A stretch of 64,000 bases of DNA from Tetrahymena elliotti 4EA. Taxonomy: Eukaryota > Ciliophora > Oligohymenophorea > Hymenostomatida > Tetrahymenidae. The stretch lies in assembly GCA_000231825.2 (NCBI GenBank), contig JH720315.1, positions 207,645 to 271,644 on the forward strand, read 5' to 3'. Both the position numbers and the translations under genes were made by a program. A model generated the notes under the pieces. That model was not told where the DNA came from, ran no database searches, and saw only the letters and a list, made by a program, of their open reading frames with translations. The first letter of the stretch is position 1. Every line of letters begins with the position of its first letter. Of this stretch, positions 38,700-50,396 are shown one piece after another.

Positions 38700-39403
38700 A
38701 AGCATCAATATTTATAATTAAAACAAGTAAATTTTTCAGGCATCTCACTCAAAAATATATCATTAAATTTTAAATATATTTTAATTTCATCTTTTCTGTT
38801 TCAATATTATGTATTCACCTACAAAAAGGCTCTTTTTATAACTCAAATTATGTATTCAGTATCTAAAAATGGAAAATTGAAAAGTTATTGCAACCAAGAA
38901 TACTAAAAACTCTTTTCAAAAAAAACGAATGACAAATTAAGATTAACTTTTTTCATATATGTTAGAAATAGTTGTTATTGTAATGTTAAAATATAAAATA
39001 ATTTATATTATCCAATAATTTTATAAATCATAAATATCATTTATTTATTTGATACTGTAATTATTTGTATTATTACAAACAACATCAAAACTGCTTACTC
39101 AAATAATTTTTTATTTTATTTTCAAAGAATGTGCTAGACATAATATATAATAGGTCAGCTAATTTGAAGAATATTTATGGTAATGTTTAAATTTGTTAAT
39201 TGATTAGTTTTAAAATATTATTTTTGTTTAGAAATAGGATAATTTTTTTATAAATTAAATTGAAATGTGATTGATTAATTAGTATTTAAAAGAAATTAGC
39301 TATTTACTTTTTTTTGCTAATTTTTATTTCTTAGTTTTAAATTGAATATTTTTTTATTAGTTTACACTGACTGATAAGTCGATTCACCCACTAATTTATC
39401 AAC
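38700..39403. other. Spacer between convergent genes, no gene seen
   Basis: 700 bp of AT-rich 3' sequence shared by the thioredoxin gene and kinase 1. Nothing else was recognised. Confidence 0.6.
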
Positions 39404-41184
39404 TCAATCAATTGACACATTTTAATCCTACTAATTTTCATCATCATTATCCTCAGCAATAAAGCTTTTTGCTACATATTTTATAAATAGAAAAGACCCC
39501 CTTTTAAAGTTGATTTTATTTGATTGATTGCTTAAAGAAAGATGATTATTACAAACAAAGACAGAGTGTCTTTTGAATTTGTGAATATTTGATTATGGTG
39601 TAATTAGCTCTTCCTTATCAATTTTCTACTCCTAAAAATGAAAATAAAGTTGAAATAAATATTAAGTAAGGTTTTATTTACTAGCCAATCATGCTTGAGA
39701 GCTTTTTCGACTGTTATTCTTTTCTCGGGATCTTTTTATAGCATTTGTTAGAGTAAATTGATAGCTGCTGGGTCTAATTATTTGTAATCAGAAAAATCCA
39801 GCTCTTTTTCACAAATGTTTTTAATTGATGATAATTCATAACCACTTGTAGATTTTAATGGAATATTTTTACACTTTTTGTAGCAATCAAAAATAAATTT
39901 ACTTTTTATCTACAAAAGGATTGTAACCTAAAAATGTTGTTAGAATAGTTATTCCTACTCCCCAAACATCAATAGATTTATCATATACCTTCCCTAGTAG
40001 TACTTCAGGTGCCATATATACTATATTACCATTTTAACTATACATTTTTCCATTTACTAAGCAATTTCCTAAATCTTTAGAGATGGAAAAATCAATCAAT
40101 TTTATAGAACCTTAATCATAGAAAATATTATTTGGTGTGATATCTCTATGACAAATATGATTGAGATGAAGATAGTTGATAGTCTGTAAAAGAGATTTAG
40201 TTATTTATGACATTTTATAGTCTATATTTGAAAAATTATTTTTAAAAATAAATTAAATTTGATAGATATTATTTGAAATCAATAAATCTTGAAAAATAAA
40301 AAATGTTCTATTTTAGATCATTAATTTCGAATATTTTGCAAAAAATCAAAAATTACTGGTATTTATGTAATTGTCAATTATCCATTAGCTTAGTGTTAAG
40401 CCTTCAGCTTTTTCCATAATTATATAGCATGTTTTTTTCTGTGTGTCTATGTAGAACCCATGATTTTTGATGATATTTGGGTGGTTTAATCCTGAAAGTA
40501 TTCTTCCTTCTTATATTATCTAATTTAAAATCAATTACATTAAAATTTAATTTCACTTTTATGATTAATGGTTATAAAAAAAACTAAATTATGAGTCCAG
40601 TTAGAATGTCTTTGAATCTCATGAAAAGAAAAAAAAAATTTACTTTTTTTCACTCTAAATTCAACAATTAATACAGCAATAAAAAATAAAATTTTTCTGG
40701 TTTAAAAAATTAAACAAAATGAAATGATTTTATTACACCAAAAACTCTTTCTGTATCTGAATATTTTATTATTTTTACAACTAATAGCTATCCACTCTTT
40801 TTATTTCTACATTACTTAACTACTGAACAGCCTCCCTTTATATATAATTAAAATGTATCTCTTGAATAGTATTTAACTATTTAAAAAATATTTTACTTCA
40901 CCTATTTTATCTAATATTTCAAAATTCTGATAGAACTCAATCGCTGTTGAAAAGTTTTCTTTTTTGATCATCTTGCTGGTTTTAAATCTACTCTATCTTG
41001 AATCTCCAATATTAATTGATAAATTCTTAGTTCTATTGCCAGAAAATGGTCTTCTTTCAATAAATGTCTGGTGCTTTGTTCTTATTTTTTGATTTATTTC
41101 TTCTTAAGAACTATCTAAACTTTCAAGAACATAACTTGTTACAGGAAAAGGTCTATTTTTTCTAAAATTCTGTGAGGAATTCAT
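39404..41184 (-). CDS. Protein kinase 1, CAMK-like with altered catalytic motifs
   Basis: Start ATG at 41184. The first exon (41184-40897) is a basic Ser-rich leader ending ILDKIGE. A 61-nt intron follows, then the glycine loop continues as GGCSVVKQC, with VVKII (ATP-binding Lys), QEGRILSGLNHPNII (helix C) and YIIMEKAEGLTLSQW (hinge). Later come CHRDITPNN, IKLIDFSISKDLG, MAPEVLLGKVYDKSIDVWGVG and, in subdomain XI, LQKDPEKRITVEKALKHDWL. After a 50-nt intron (39632-39681) a tail follows to TGA at 39406-39404, ending with an acidic Gln-rich stretch. Oddities: HRDLKPEN reads HRDITPNN, with the Lys lost, and DFG reads DFS. Near 39904 the frame shifts by one base; either there is a 40-nt intron or there is an indel in an A run. 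Middle introns (about 40210-40340 and 40515-40764) are approximate. Confidence 0.85.
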
Positions 41185-42151
41185 TGCTTCTAATATCTAC
41201 TGTCTTATCAATTTATTATTCACTCTTCTTTTATTAATTTGTAAGATCTCTAAATTAAAAAAACTTTTATATGCTGATTTTTTTTAATAATTGTGAAATT
41301 TAATTAATTATTTTTAAAGTCATTCAATATCAATAAATATTTTTTTTCAGTCTATCATTGCTTATTCAAAAGACCTAACTCTTTCCTATTAATTTCCATT
41401 ACAAAAACAAAAAATAAAAACAAACTTTGTAAAATAAAAAAAATATTTTATCAAGCTAAAACTAAGTTAAATTATTTTTTTATGTTATTAAAGCATGAGG
41501 GACTAATTCATAGAAGATTTGAGCCTACCCTTTTTTTAAATTATGAATATTTAGAGTCCCAAAAAATATCAAACAGCCCCAGATTTTGACTATCATCCAC
41601 CTCATATATCACTTTTTTTTATTTTTATATTTATTGTTGTATTTAATAACCTAAAAAGTAATTATTATAAAATACAAAAAAGATTTAATGATCACTCGAC
41701 TTCAAAAATAAAAATAATATTTATTTTAAAATTAATATTATAAATCAACTTTATTTTGTACTTCATAAATTTTTTGTTTATTAATTCTAAAACAATACTA
41801 TCATAATCAGTCTCCTTTTGTATTATTTATTGCTTTGATAAATAAATTATTTTAAAAAATTAATATGAAATGATTAAAAACTGTTTAAAAGTTTTGTTTT
41901 GTTTTTTCATTGGTAATGGCCACAATTTTCTTGTAGTTATGTTTAGCAATTAAATAATAATTAATTAATAATTTTGCTAATTAAAACAGTCATTTACTAA
42001 ATAAGCTAATATTTATTATTTATCAAAGCCTAGTCAAAATTGAGTTTTAATATTAGCAAATTAAATTATTTTAGCCAGGAAAGCATTTTAAGACTCTAAA
42101 ATATTTTACTCATACATCAAAGAGTAGAAATTTGACTCGTAATAGATTACT
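41185..42151. other. Divergent spacer (kinase 1 / channel), no gene seen
   Basis: About 970 bp between the kinase 1 start (minus) and the channel start (plus). It should contain both promoters. It is AT-rich with no other feature recognised. Confidence 0.6.
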
Positions 42152-45100
42152 ATGAATAAAAATCGCTTTAAATAATAAGTATCACCATTTAACTAACTGA
42201 ATAATATGGTTAGCAAAGAAGTTAGAGTTGAATCTAACAATTAAAGCATATTAAATGTTAGTGAGAGGAATGATTCCAAGACAGATTTTCTCTTCAAAAA
42301 GGGATTGGCGAAAGAGAAAAAATTGGATGAAAACTTGCAGTATAATAACTCTTTTTAGAGTTAATTTGATTCAGATAAATAATAATTAAAGTCACTACTA
42401 AATAGTGTAAATATTAAAAGTATAGAAAGCCCAGTACAAGGCCATGATAATTAAGTAGATTAAATTAAATAGATATCCCAATTTTAAAGGTTAGAAAGTA
42501 GTTATTCAGATTATGCTACTGTTACTTAGCCTCAGTAAAATAATAAGAAAAAGAACTCTATTTTTGCTGTAGGCAAAAAAGTAAATTAAGTTCATTCTCT
42601 TGAAAAAACCAATACTCCACTGACCTAACAAAAAAATCAATAATAAGAATAATCTATTAATATTTTGCATTTAGGTAAAAGGAATAGTAATGATATGTAA
42701 AGAGAAAATCTTTTCACTAACATTAATTAATTTACTAAGTAAAAAAATAAATTTTTTTCTTTGTTTGGAAATAATTTTTTAGATAAGAGTGAGACAAACT
42801 CTTCAATAAATCATAGGAAATCTATTTTTAGGTGGAATATTGTGTCTAAATTTGAAAATGTTCTTGCATTTATTAATATCCTGAAAAATAATTCTACTAT
42901 GCAAGAAAGCTATAGAAGTTTAAACTAGAAGCATTATGAACTAATAGGAGATAAATCTGATATAAATGTAGATTTCAAATCCGTTTTTCCTGGAAGACTC
43001 AAATATCTGTTTGATAGAACTATCCATAGGATTCCAATTTTTTCTCCTGAATCACATGGAATTATATTTTGGAACTTCTTAAACTGCATTTGCATTTTAG
43101 TCCAGTTCATAGCTATTCCATTAAAGATAAGCTTTTTTATTGATTTCGATGATTTTTTGAGCTAATTCTTTTTATTTTACATCCATGCATTCATATTTAT
43201 TTCTGAAATTCTAATACGTTTCAATTTAAGTTTCTATTAGGAAGGAATTTTAGTGCAAAGCCGCTTCAAAATTATTTAAAATTATATGTTTTAATCTTAC
43301 TTTTTTTGGCTAGATTTAATAACTACCGTAATATTTCTTGGGAGCAAAGAAAGCAATAGCCCCTTTTTAATTATAATAGTTGTTTTACGTATTTTTTAGC
43401 TCTTTTAACTTGTAAACGATATAGATGAACACTACTAACTTACCTAGAGATTTTCTTCACTTTGGAATTTAATAAAGTTACTTTTAATTATCATGATTGT
43501 AGCTCATTTTACTGGATGTGGTTTTCATTATGTGGCTTACTTATAAAGTGAAGATGGTATTATTACTTGGTTAGATAAATAGAAAATTTTTAATGAAGAA
43601 TGGCCAATTAGGTATCTCAATTCACTTTATTGGGCTTCAATTACAATGGTTACTGTGGGTTATGGTGATATAGTACCTGTTACTTCAGTTGAAAAAATTT
43701 ATGTCATAACTATGACTTTGATAAGTGCAGGTGTATTTGCTTATTCGATAGACACAATTGGAGGCATTTTCGGAGAAATACAAAAAAAGAAGCTAGTCAT
43801 GAAGTAATTTTCTATAAATAGATTGAGTTTTATTTAATGAAATTTTAAAGAACTTAAAAGAGACATATTTCTAATTATATGAGATCTCGTGGAATAAATG
43901 GGCAACTTTAAATAGAAGTACTCAAATATTTAGAAAATGTAAAGTAAGAAGAAATTGAAATTGCAAACAAAGGCTAAGAAATAATTCATATTTTGAGTGA
44001 ATAAATTCAAGAAAAATTATAATCAGATTATTATGGAAGAATTTTGCAAGAATCAAAAACTTTTTAAGGCTACAGTTTGTAGTTTTTACAAGAAGTATCT
44101 TAAATTATGAAGGAGTAACTTTATGGTCCAGGAGAAGTCCTATTTAGTTTAGGATAGCATGATGATAGAATGCTTTTTATAATAAAAGGAAATGTTTAGT
44201 TATTTATCCCTATCTAAAAGAATAAATAAATAATTGAGTTGTAAAAACTCGAAGTAAATAAATTTTTTTTTAAATATTTTTTTGAAATGAAAAATTTTAA
44301 AGAAGGGTGAAGTAGGTCATTATGGATTTTTTACATAGCAACAGAGGTCAACAAGTTTAAGGAGCTTAGGAGTTTCTATAATTGCTTATATACCCAGAGA
44401 GGATTTCATTTAAATTCTTTAAAAATTTCCTTCTGACCATGTAAATTTTGAAAAATCGAAATAAATTAATATTTATTTTATTAGGAGAAATTTTGTTAGA
44501 CAAAAGATATTTTGATATTTCAATAATAGAAAAATAAAATAAAATGCTTTGCTTGTTAGGTTAATGGGCATTCCATAATGAATTGCTAGAAAGTACACTA
44601 CAAACGTGATAGATAAACATTAATATGGAAGTATAATTATAACTACGAACAATAACGTAATGAGTACGATAGAAAACTAATAATTAAAAAGAATACGTTT
44701 AGTTTGAAAAAATAAGTTAGACAGAATTTATTGAAGTTAAGGGGTGAAAAAATGTCCAATATTTATTAGATTGAGTTTTTACAAGATGATTTTGATTGGC
44801 TTGAAAAAAATAAAGATCAAACAATATTCTAGGTTATCCCTAAACTTTATTACTAAAATGGAGAATACGGTATAAATTCTGAAACAGATTTTAGTTATTC
44901 CTCAGAAGATTTTAATTCAATAAACTCAGACTAGTAATTGAGTGATGAGAGTTTTTTGGATTCAAGCATTCCAAATTCACCATCACATGGATTTTGGAAC
45001 AATTAAAAAAAGAGAGCAAATATTGATGAAGATATACAAATCTTAGATGATAAGGTTTTAAACTCGTAAAGAGATTAGGTGAATTCCAAAAATACTTAAA

Positions 45101-47301
45101 GTCCTCTTATTTCTTATTCTAAAAAAGAAAACCAATTTACCTAAATTATGAATTAGTTTAGCAAAAAAAGAACAATAAAACAAAAATAATCAAATAAAGC
45201 TCAAAATAATGAAGGAAATAGGTAGAGAAGAAAATCAGAGTTTTGTGGTGGGGGAAATGGAATAGTATTTAAGCAACTAAATTTTGCAAATACTGAAAAA
45301 TAAAACCAAGAAAAATCGACTGTTAAGTAAGTAGTTTCAGAAAAGAGCATAGATTTAAAACAAAATAGCTAAGATATTATTAATCAATAAGATAAATAAG
45401 CTAGTTAATAAGAATAATAACCATCTTAAGGAAATGTAGTAAAAGAAGTAAGTGAAATAATAGATGAATCAAGCTTTCAAATTAACAAATCAGATTTGTA
45501 ATAATATGAAATAGGTTAAGAAACAAATAAAATATTTTAAGAAGCAAACAAGGAATTAAAAATATTATTATTAGAAAAACCTTTTTCTTTAGAATTAAGC
45601 AAGTAAATTTAAAACTAATAGTTAGATAACAAATCAAAGCAAATAAGTCCTGAAAAGGAAGGCAATTAAATGACAACTTCTGATATGAACTAAAGAAATA
45701 ACTCAGAAATATAAAGTAAATAAAAAAGTCGAACAAATTTGTATAATTAAAATAAAGATGTTTCTTAGTTGCCTAATGAAAAGATAGATGAAATTACGAA
45801 TTCTGAGCAATATGAAAAAAGCCAGTCTTGTGGGGATTAGATAAATTCAAATCAACAACAATAGCTCCTAGAAACATCTAGCCCAATTTTCAAATTAGAG
45901 AGCTAAAAAATGGGCTAATAAACTAGTTAAAATCCATAAAAATACTTGATTTCTTTTTAAAACCTAAATTAATCTTCAGAATTAATTTCAGAAGATAAAA
46001 CTAATTCAAGTTAAACAAGAAAAAGTAAGGATGTTACACTTCACTCAAGGAATTTTAACTTAGAATCCAGCAAAACTAGTAATTTTGTTGCAAGAACTGG
46101 GAATTTCCTTGAGTTTAGTGAAAATTAGAATACAGTAATTGAAAATAATTAGAAAGGGTCATTTTAGACCTCCTAAAAAAAAGAATTAAGCCCTATTCTA
46201 AAAAAAGATATCATAAATGAGTAAAAAGATAATTAAAGCTTTAACATTCCATTCATTCAGTCTATTAATGAAATTGAAAATGAAGAAAAAGAAAGTCCTG
46301 GTGGTTTTTAGCTGAACAATAAAAACCTTTAAGAAAGTGGGAGAGATAATAATGAATAAAATGATCAGGCTGATTAGAAAAATTTAAATGAATAATTAGA
46401 TGCGTAACATAAAGAAATATAACCCAAACCTTAACTTCATATCTAATTTAATCCAGAATAACCACCTTTAAAAAATAGCAATTAATAAACTCTTTCTAAC
46501 TTCAGTTAAGAGGCCAGATTAAAAATGTTAAAATAGAACAATTCTTCTATGAGAGATATCTTTTAAAAAAAATAAGAGACATAAAAATCTAAATTTGCAA
46601 ATTTACATAACTAGGTTAATAACTAAATAGAATAAAGTCCTAAAATATCTCTTCTCTCAGGTAAGCGTTTTTAAAAAAGAAGTAGTGTCCAAAATAATCT
46701 CAATACAAGCATAACTTAAGCTGTAAGCAATTAAGCTCCTCAGTTACCTTCTCCTTCGTACAAACCTTTAACAATAAAATAGGTGTAGGCATAACTTAAT
46801 TAGTCAAATATATCTATTTCAAGTCCTATGAATAGAGAAAAAAAAGAATAGAATACCACAACAAACGGATAATTAATATAATAAATTTAACAAGTGATAT
46901 TCTCTTAATTAAATAGTATTTCGTAGCAAATTTAAGGAAATTAACAGAAATAGCCATCTACTTCTTAAACCATTCAAAATTATGATTTAAAAAGTCCCAA
47001 AAACAATTAAATGAGCAAAGAAATAGATCAGCATAAATCAATTGAAAATTTTACAATAATTGAAACTGACTCATTAAAATAATATACAATTTATTTTCCT
47101 TATAATAATTTTAGTAATGTGATAAAATAATTCAATTATTCCAGAGCAAAGAGATAAATAGAATTTCAAAGAAAGGCAAAAAGAAAATTAACAAAGGATT
47201 CTAAGAAAACGATAGTAATGACTCCTAACACAAGCAGATTCAATCAAAAAAAAACTTTTTAACAATCTGGTTTTGGTTTTCATAAGTAAAAAAATATTTG
47301 A
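42152..47301 (+). CDS. Cyclic-nucleotide-domain potassium channel with CCHC knuckle and giant tail, 1669 aa
   Basis: Four exons (42152-43803, 43851-44253, 44303-44440, 44485-47301) join in frame to 1669 residues. The N-terminal ~300 residues are polar. Six membrane segments follow, from FWNFLNCICILVQFIAI (S1) through VVLRIFQLFQLV (S4, with few positive charges). The pore reads YWASITMVTVGYGDIVP, with the selectivity filter Thr near residue 501, and S6 is VITMTLISAGVFAYSI. A C-linker and a cyclic-nucleotide-binding-like domain (YGPGEVLFSLG, MLFIIKGNVQLF, GHYGFFT, IAYIPREDF) come next. Right after it is CFACQVNGHSIMNC, a CX2CX4HX4C zinc knuckle at about residues 752-765. The remaining ~900 residues are Gln/Asn/Ser rich and disordered. 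The family is EAG/HCN/CNG-like K+ channels, greatly expanded in ciliates and placed in plasma or ciliary membrane. S4 is charge-poor, so strong voltage gating is unlikely. Confidence 0.93.
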
Positions 47302-50300
47302 GTGAGAAAATATTAAACAATTTTGTAATCTTCTTTAAAAATATTATTTCACATAATTAATATTTAATTTAAGAAATTATATTATTTGTTTTATAATATT
47401 CCTTTATTTTTTGAATCAAAAATATTTATCAATAAGAAAAAATTATAAATACCTCATATCTTTATTTTATTTTTGACAGCTATCACTCTTTCAAAAAAAA
47501 AATCAAAGTCAAAAGTATGAACAAAAATGTTTTTTTTAAAAGCTCCTTTTCCCTTCAAATAATAGTTTAAAAATAAAATTCCTATTTAAAATAGTTATGA
47601 ATAAATTTTGAGTTTTTATTTTGATAAACATTAACATATTTTTTTTAATTATTGTTCATCAAATACTCGAATGAGAAAATAGTGATATAATTCGAATCCT
47701 AAGACTTGTGTCTAATTCTTATTTTAATTGTCTATTTTTTAGTATGACTAATTTTTACACACTTATTTTAAAAGCAATATTTAATTCTCTATCATTTAAA
47801 AATTTAATTTAAATTTTTTGTCAAACTTATTCAAAAATTAAATACAAGATATGTTCATAGATTATCAATATTTGAAATTATGAAAAACTAAATATGTTGT
47901 TTTTTATTATTGTAGTGAGGTTTATAATTAAAGGAGATACTAAGAAATAAATTGAAAACAATTTTTTTTTGAGGTTATAATTGTGATTGGAAAGATTTAT
48001 AAATGTTAATTGTTTATGATTTTTGGAACGACCTGTAAATACATTGATTTAATATCTGTATTTATCTATTTCTGTGATTTACGATCTCTATTTGTAGTTG
48101 AGAAATTGATTAGTAAATTTTCTGAAGAATTTCATAAAGATTTGGAAAAATTGGATGATTATAACTATTTAAAAATTTATAATTAAAATTTGGAAATTAA
48201 ATTTTTTCTCTCTAAATAGAGTGCATACATAAAGAATAAAGTTTAATTGCTGTATTATGATCAGTAGAGATGTAAAATTTAGGGAATTTTAAAGTTAATT
48301 AGGAAAGAGAACTTTAAATGATGATTAGAAATATTTTGAGAATTATTTAGGAATGAGGAAGGAAAATATAATAAAACTCATATTTTCTCCAAAAATTTAA
48401 CTTGATAAGAAGGATATAATGGGAAATAATTGGAATAGATAGCTTCAATTTTGGTAATTATGATAAATTTAAACGAATATCTTAAAAATTGAGGGGAAGG
48501 TAAAAAAAAGTTTCTATTCTATTAATAGAACTGAAAGAATAAATTAAGAGATGTAAATGAAATATTAAAAAGATAGTTAAGCGATGTTTAAAGAAAGAAT
48601 TACAGGGTGAAAATAGAAGAGAAAGATAAAATAGAAGTGAATTTGATTTAAGTAAGACTTGATATAAGGTTGAGTACTTGTATGATGAAGGTTGTAGGTC
48701 ATAAATTAAGTGGAAGAGCAGATAGAAAGTAATAGCTATGAAAGTGATAAGATGAACAGCAGGTTAATAAAATAATGAGTTAAGATATGACGAAAAGTAT
48801 CGATTGCGTAATATACGATAATATCTAAAAAAATAATACTAAATTAGATCAAAATGATTCAAAATCAATTTTGCCAAATAAAGGTTATTGAATGAAAAGT
48901 ATAATATTTGTGGGGGGCTTACTTATTTTTAGAAAAATTTACTTATTTATTAATTAATTAAATTTTGATGCTGTTTAAATTAATTCAAAAAAAAGTTCTT
49001 ATTTATTTTATAAATTCATTAAATATGAATAACTTCCTTTTTCAGTCATTTTTCAATAATCATTAATGTCTTTACCTTTGATTTCTTTTCTTTCTGATTA
49101 TCATTCTTCTATTTAATTACTTTTTTGATATTTATTTTTTGATATTCCTTTGTAAACCAGACTATTTAGATTTAGAAATTTTTGTGTTTCCTTTGCAAAT
49201 TTTAAATTTTTTTTTATCATATATCTTCTCATATTTACTTTGGGTTCTTATTTTTATTTTTCTCTTATGATGAGCTAACTTTTTGATAGCAATTAATATA
49301 GCCATTATTAAAGAGGAATATTGATTTAATTTCCAACATGATATTTAATCATTTTTAGAACACTTTGTGATTAATCTTTATGTTTGTGAGCAATTTATCT
49401 ATAAAAGATTGAATTTTTTTATTCATTGATTTTTCACGAATTTTTTCAAAAAGTTATTTACGATGAATACTAATCAATTATATTTTCCATCGATATGAAA
49501 TCAATTATTTAGTTAAAGCGCAAATTTAAATGGTGAATACTATGTAATTTTAAATACTTGTTTGACAGGTCATATTTAATATCAAATTAGACTGAAAATA
49601 TCATATTATTAATATGGCAATTGCCATGAAACAGATAAATACTTCATGTTGATTTTAATGAAAGATAAGTAGAAAGAATCATTCATTTTAGGTGGTAGTA
49701 GAAAAATAAATTAAATTGTTTAATAGATATTGCGAATACGCATTAGCTTTAATATTTGGTATAAAATTTTGTTTGATTTTAGTGTATTTTTAGGTTTTGA
49801 AAAATAACAACTATTGATAAGCCAAAAATAGAAAAATAAGAATACAATAAATTAAAGAGAGCAGCCATTATTTTGATATAATAATAATTATTATATTATC
49901 TTTATTATTATATGAAAATTGATTGATTTCTTTAAATTTACTTGATATTTTGACTTACAAAACCATCAAATCATTCAATTTTAGGACTATAGTGCGTGTA
50001 AATAATATAATTCTCAAGAAAGAAATTTGATATAATCAAAAATCAAAAAACAAATACAATTAAAATCTTGACAAAAAGACAGACTCTTAATTAATACTTA
50101 AATCGTCAATATTATATCTAATAGCTTGATTCATTTCTAAAAAACTATATAACTACTACTACTACCCTATATAATTTTATAAATTTTGCTGATCCTCCAA
50201 CTAAGTAAATCTAATACACACCTAAATCCGCGCCTGTACCAGTCAATCAAATTCTAATATTGGATTTCATTATTTCACTTAAATAATCTGTGAATAAACC

Positions 50301-50396
50301 AAAGAAAGGAACATTAAAAAAACTTAAAAAATCCTTTGAAAGGAAGTTATATACTCAACATACATATAAAAAAGATTTCAAAAACTGAGTTTCGAA
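47302..50396. other. Gene-poor 3.1 kb with strong strand composition bias
   Basis: No gene could be supported. From about 47900 to 48800 the plus strand is rich in G and A and very poor in C. From about 48960 to 49400 it is pyrimidine-rich. I found no frame with conserved motifs on either strand. It may hold a noncoding transcript, an unusual repeat or decayed coding DNA. Confidence 0.5.

Noticed and set aside
45482..45736. Minus-strand hydrophobic ORF
   Set aside because: It is antisense to the Gln/Lys-rich tail of the potassium channel.
47680..47710. ATTCGAATCC resembling the T-arm of a tRNA
   Set aside because: The flanking sequence does not fold into a cloverleaf and lacks a matching acceptor stem.
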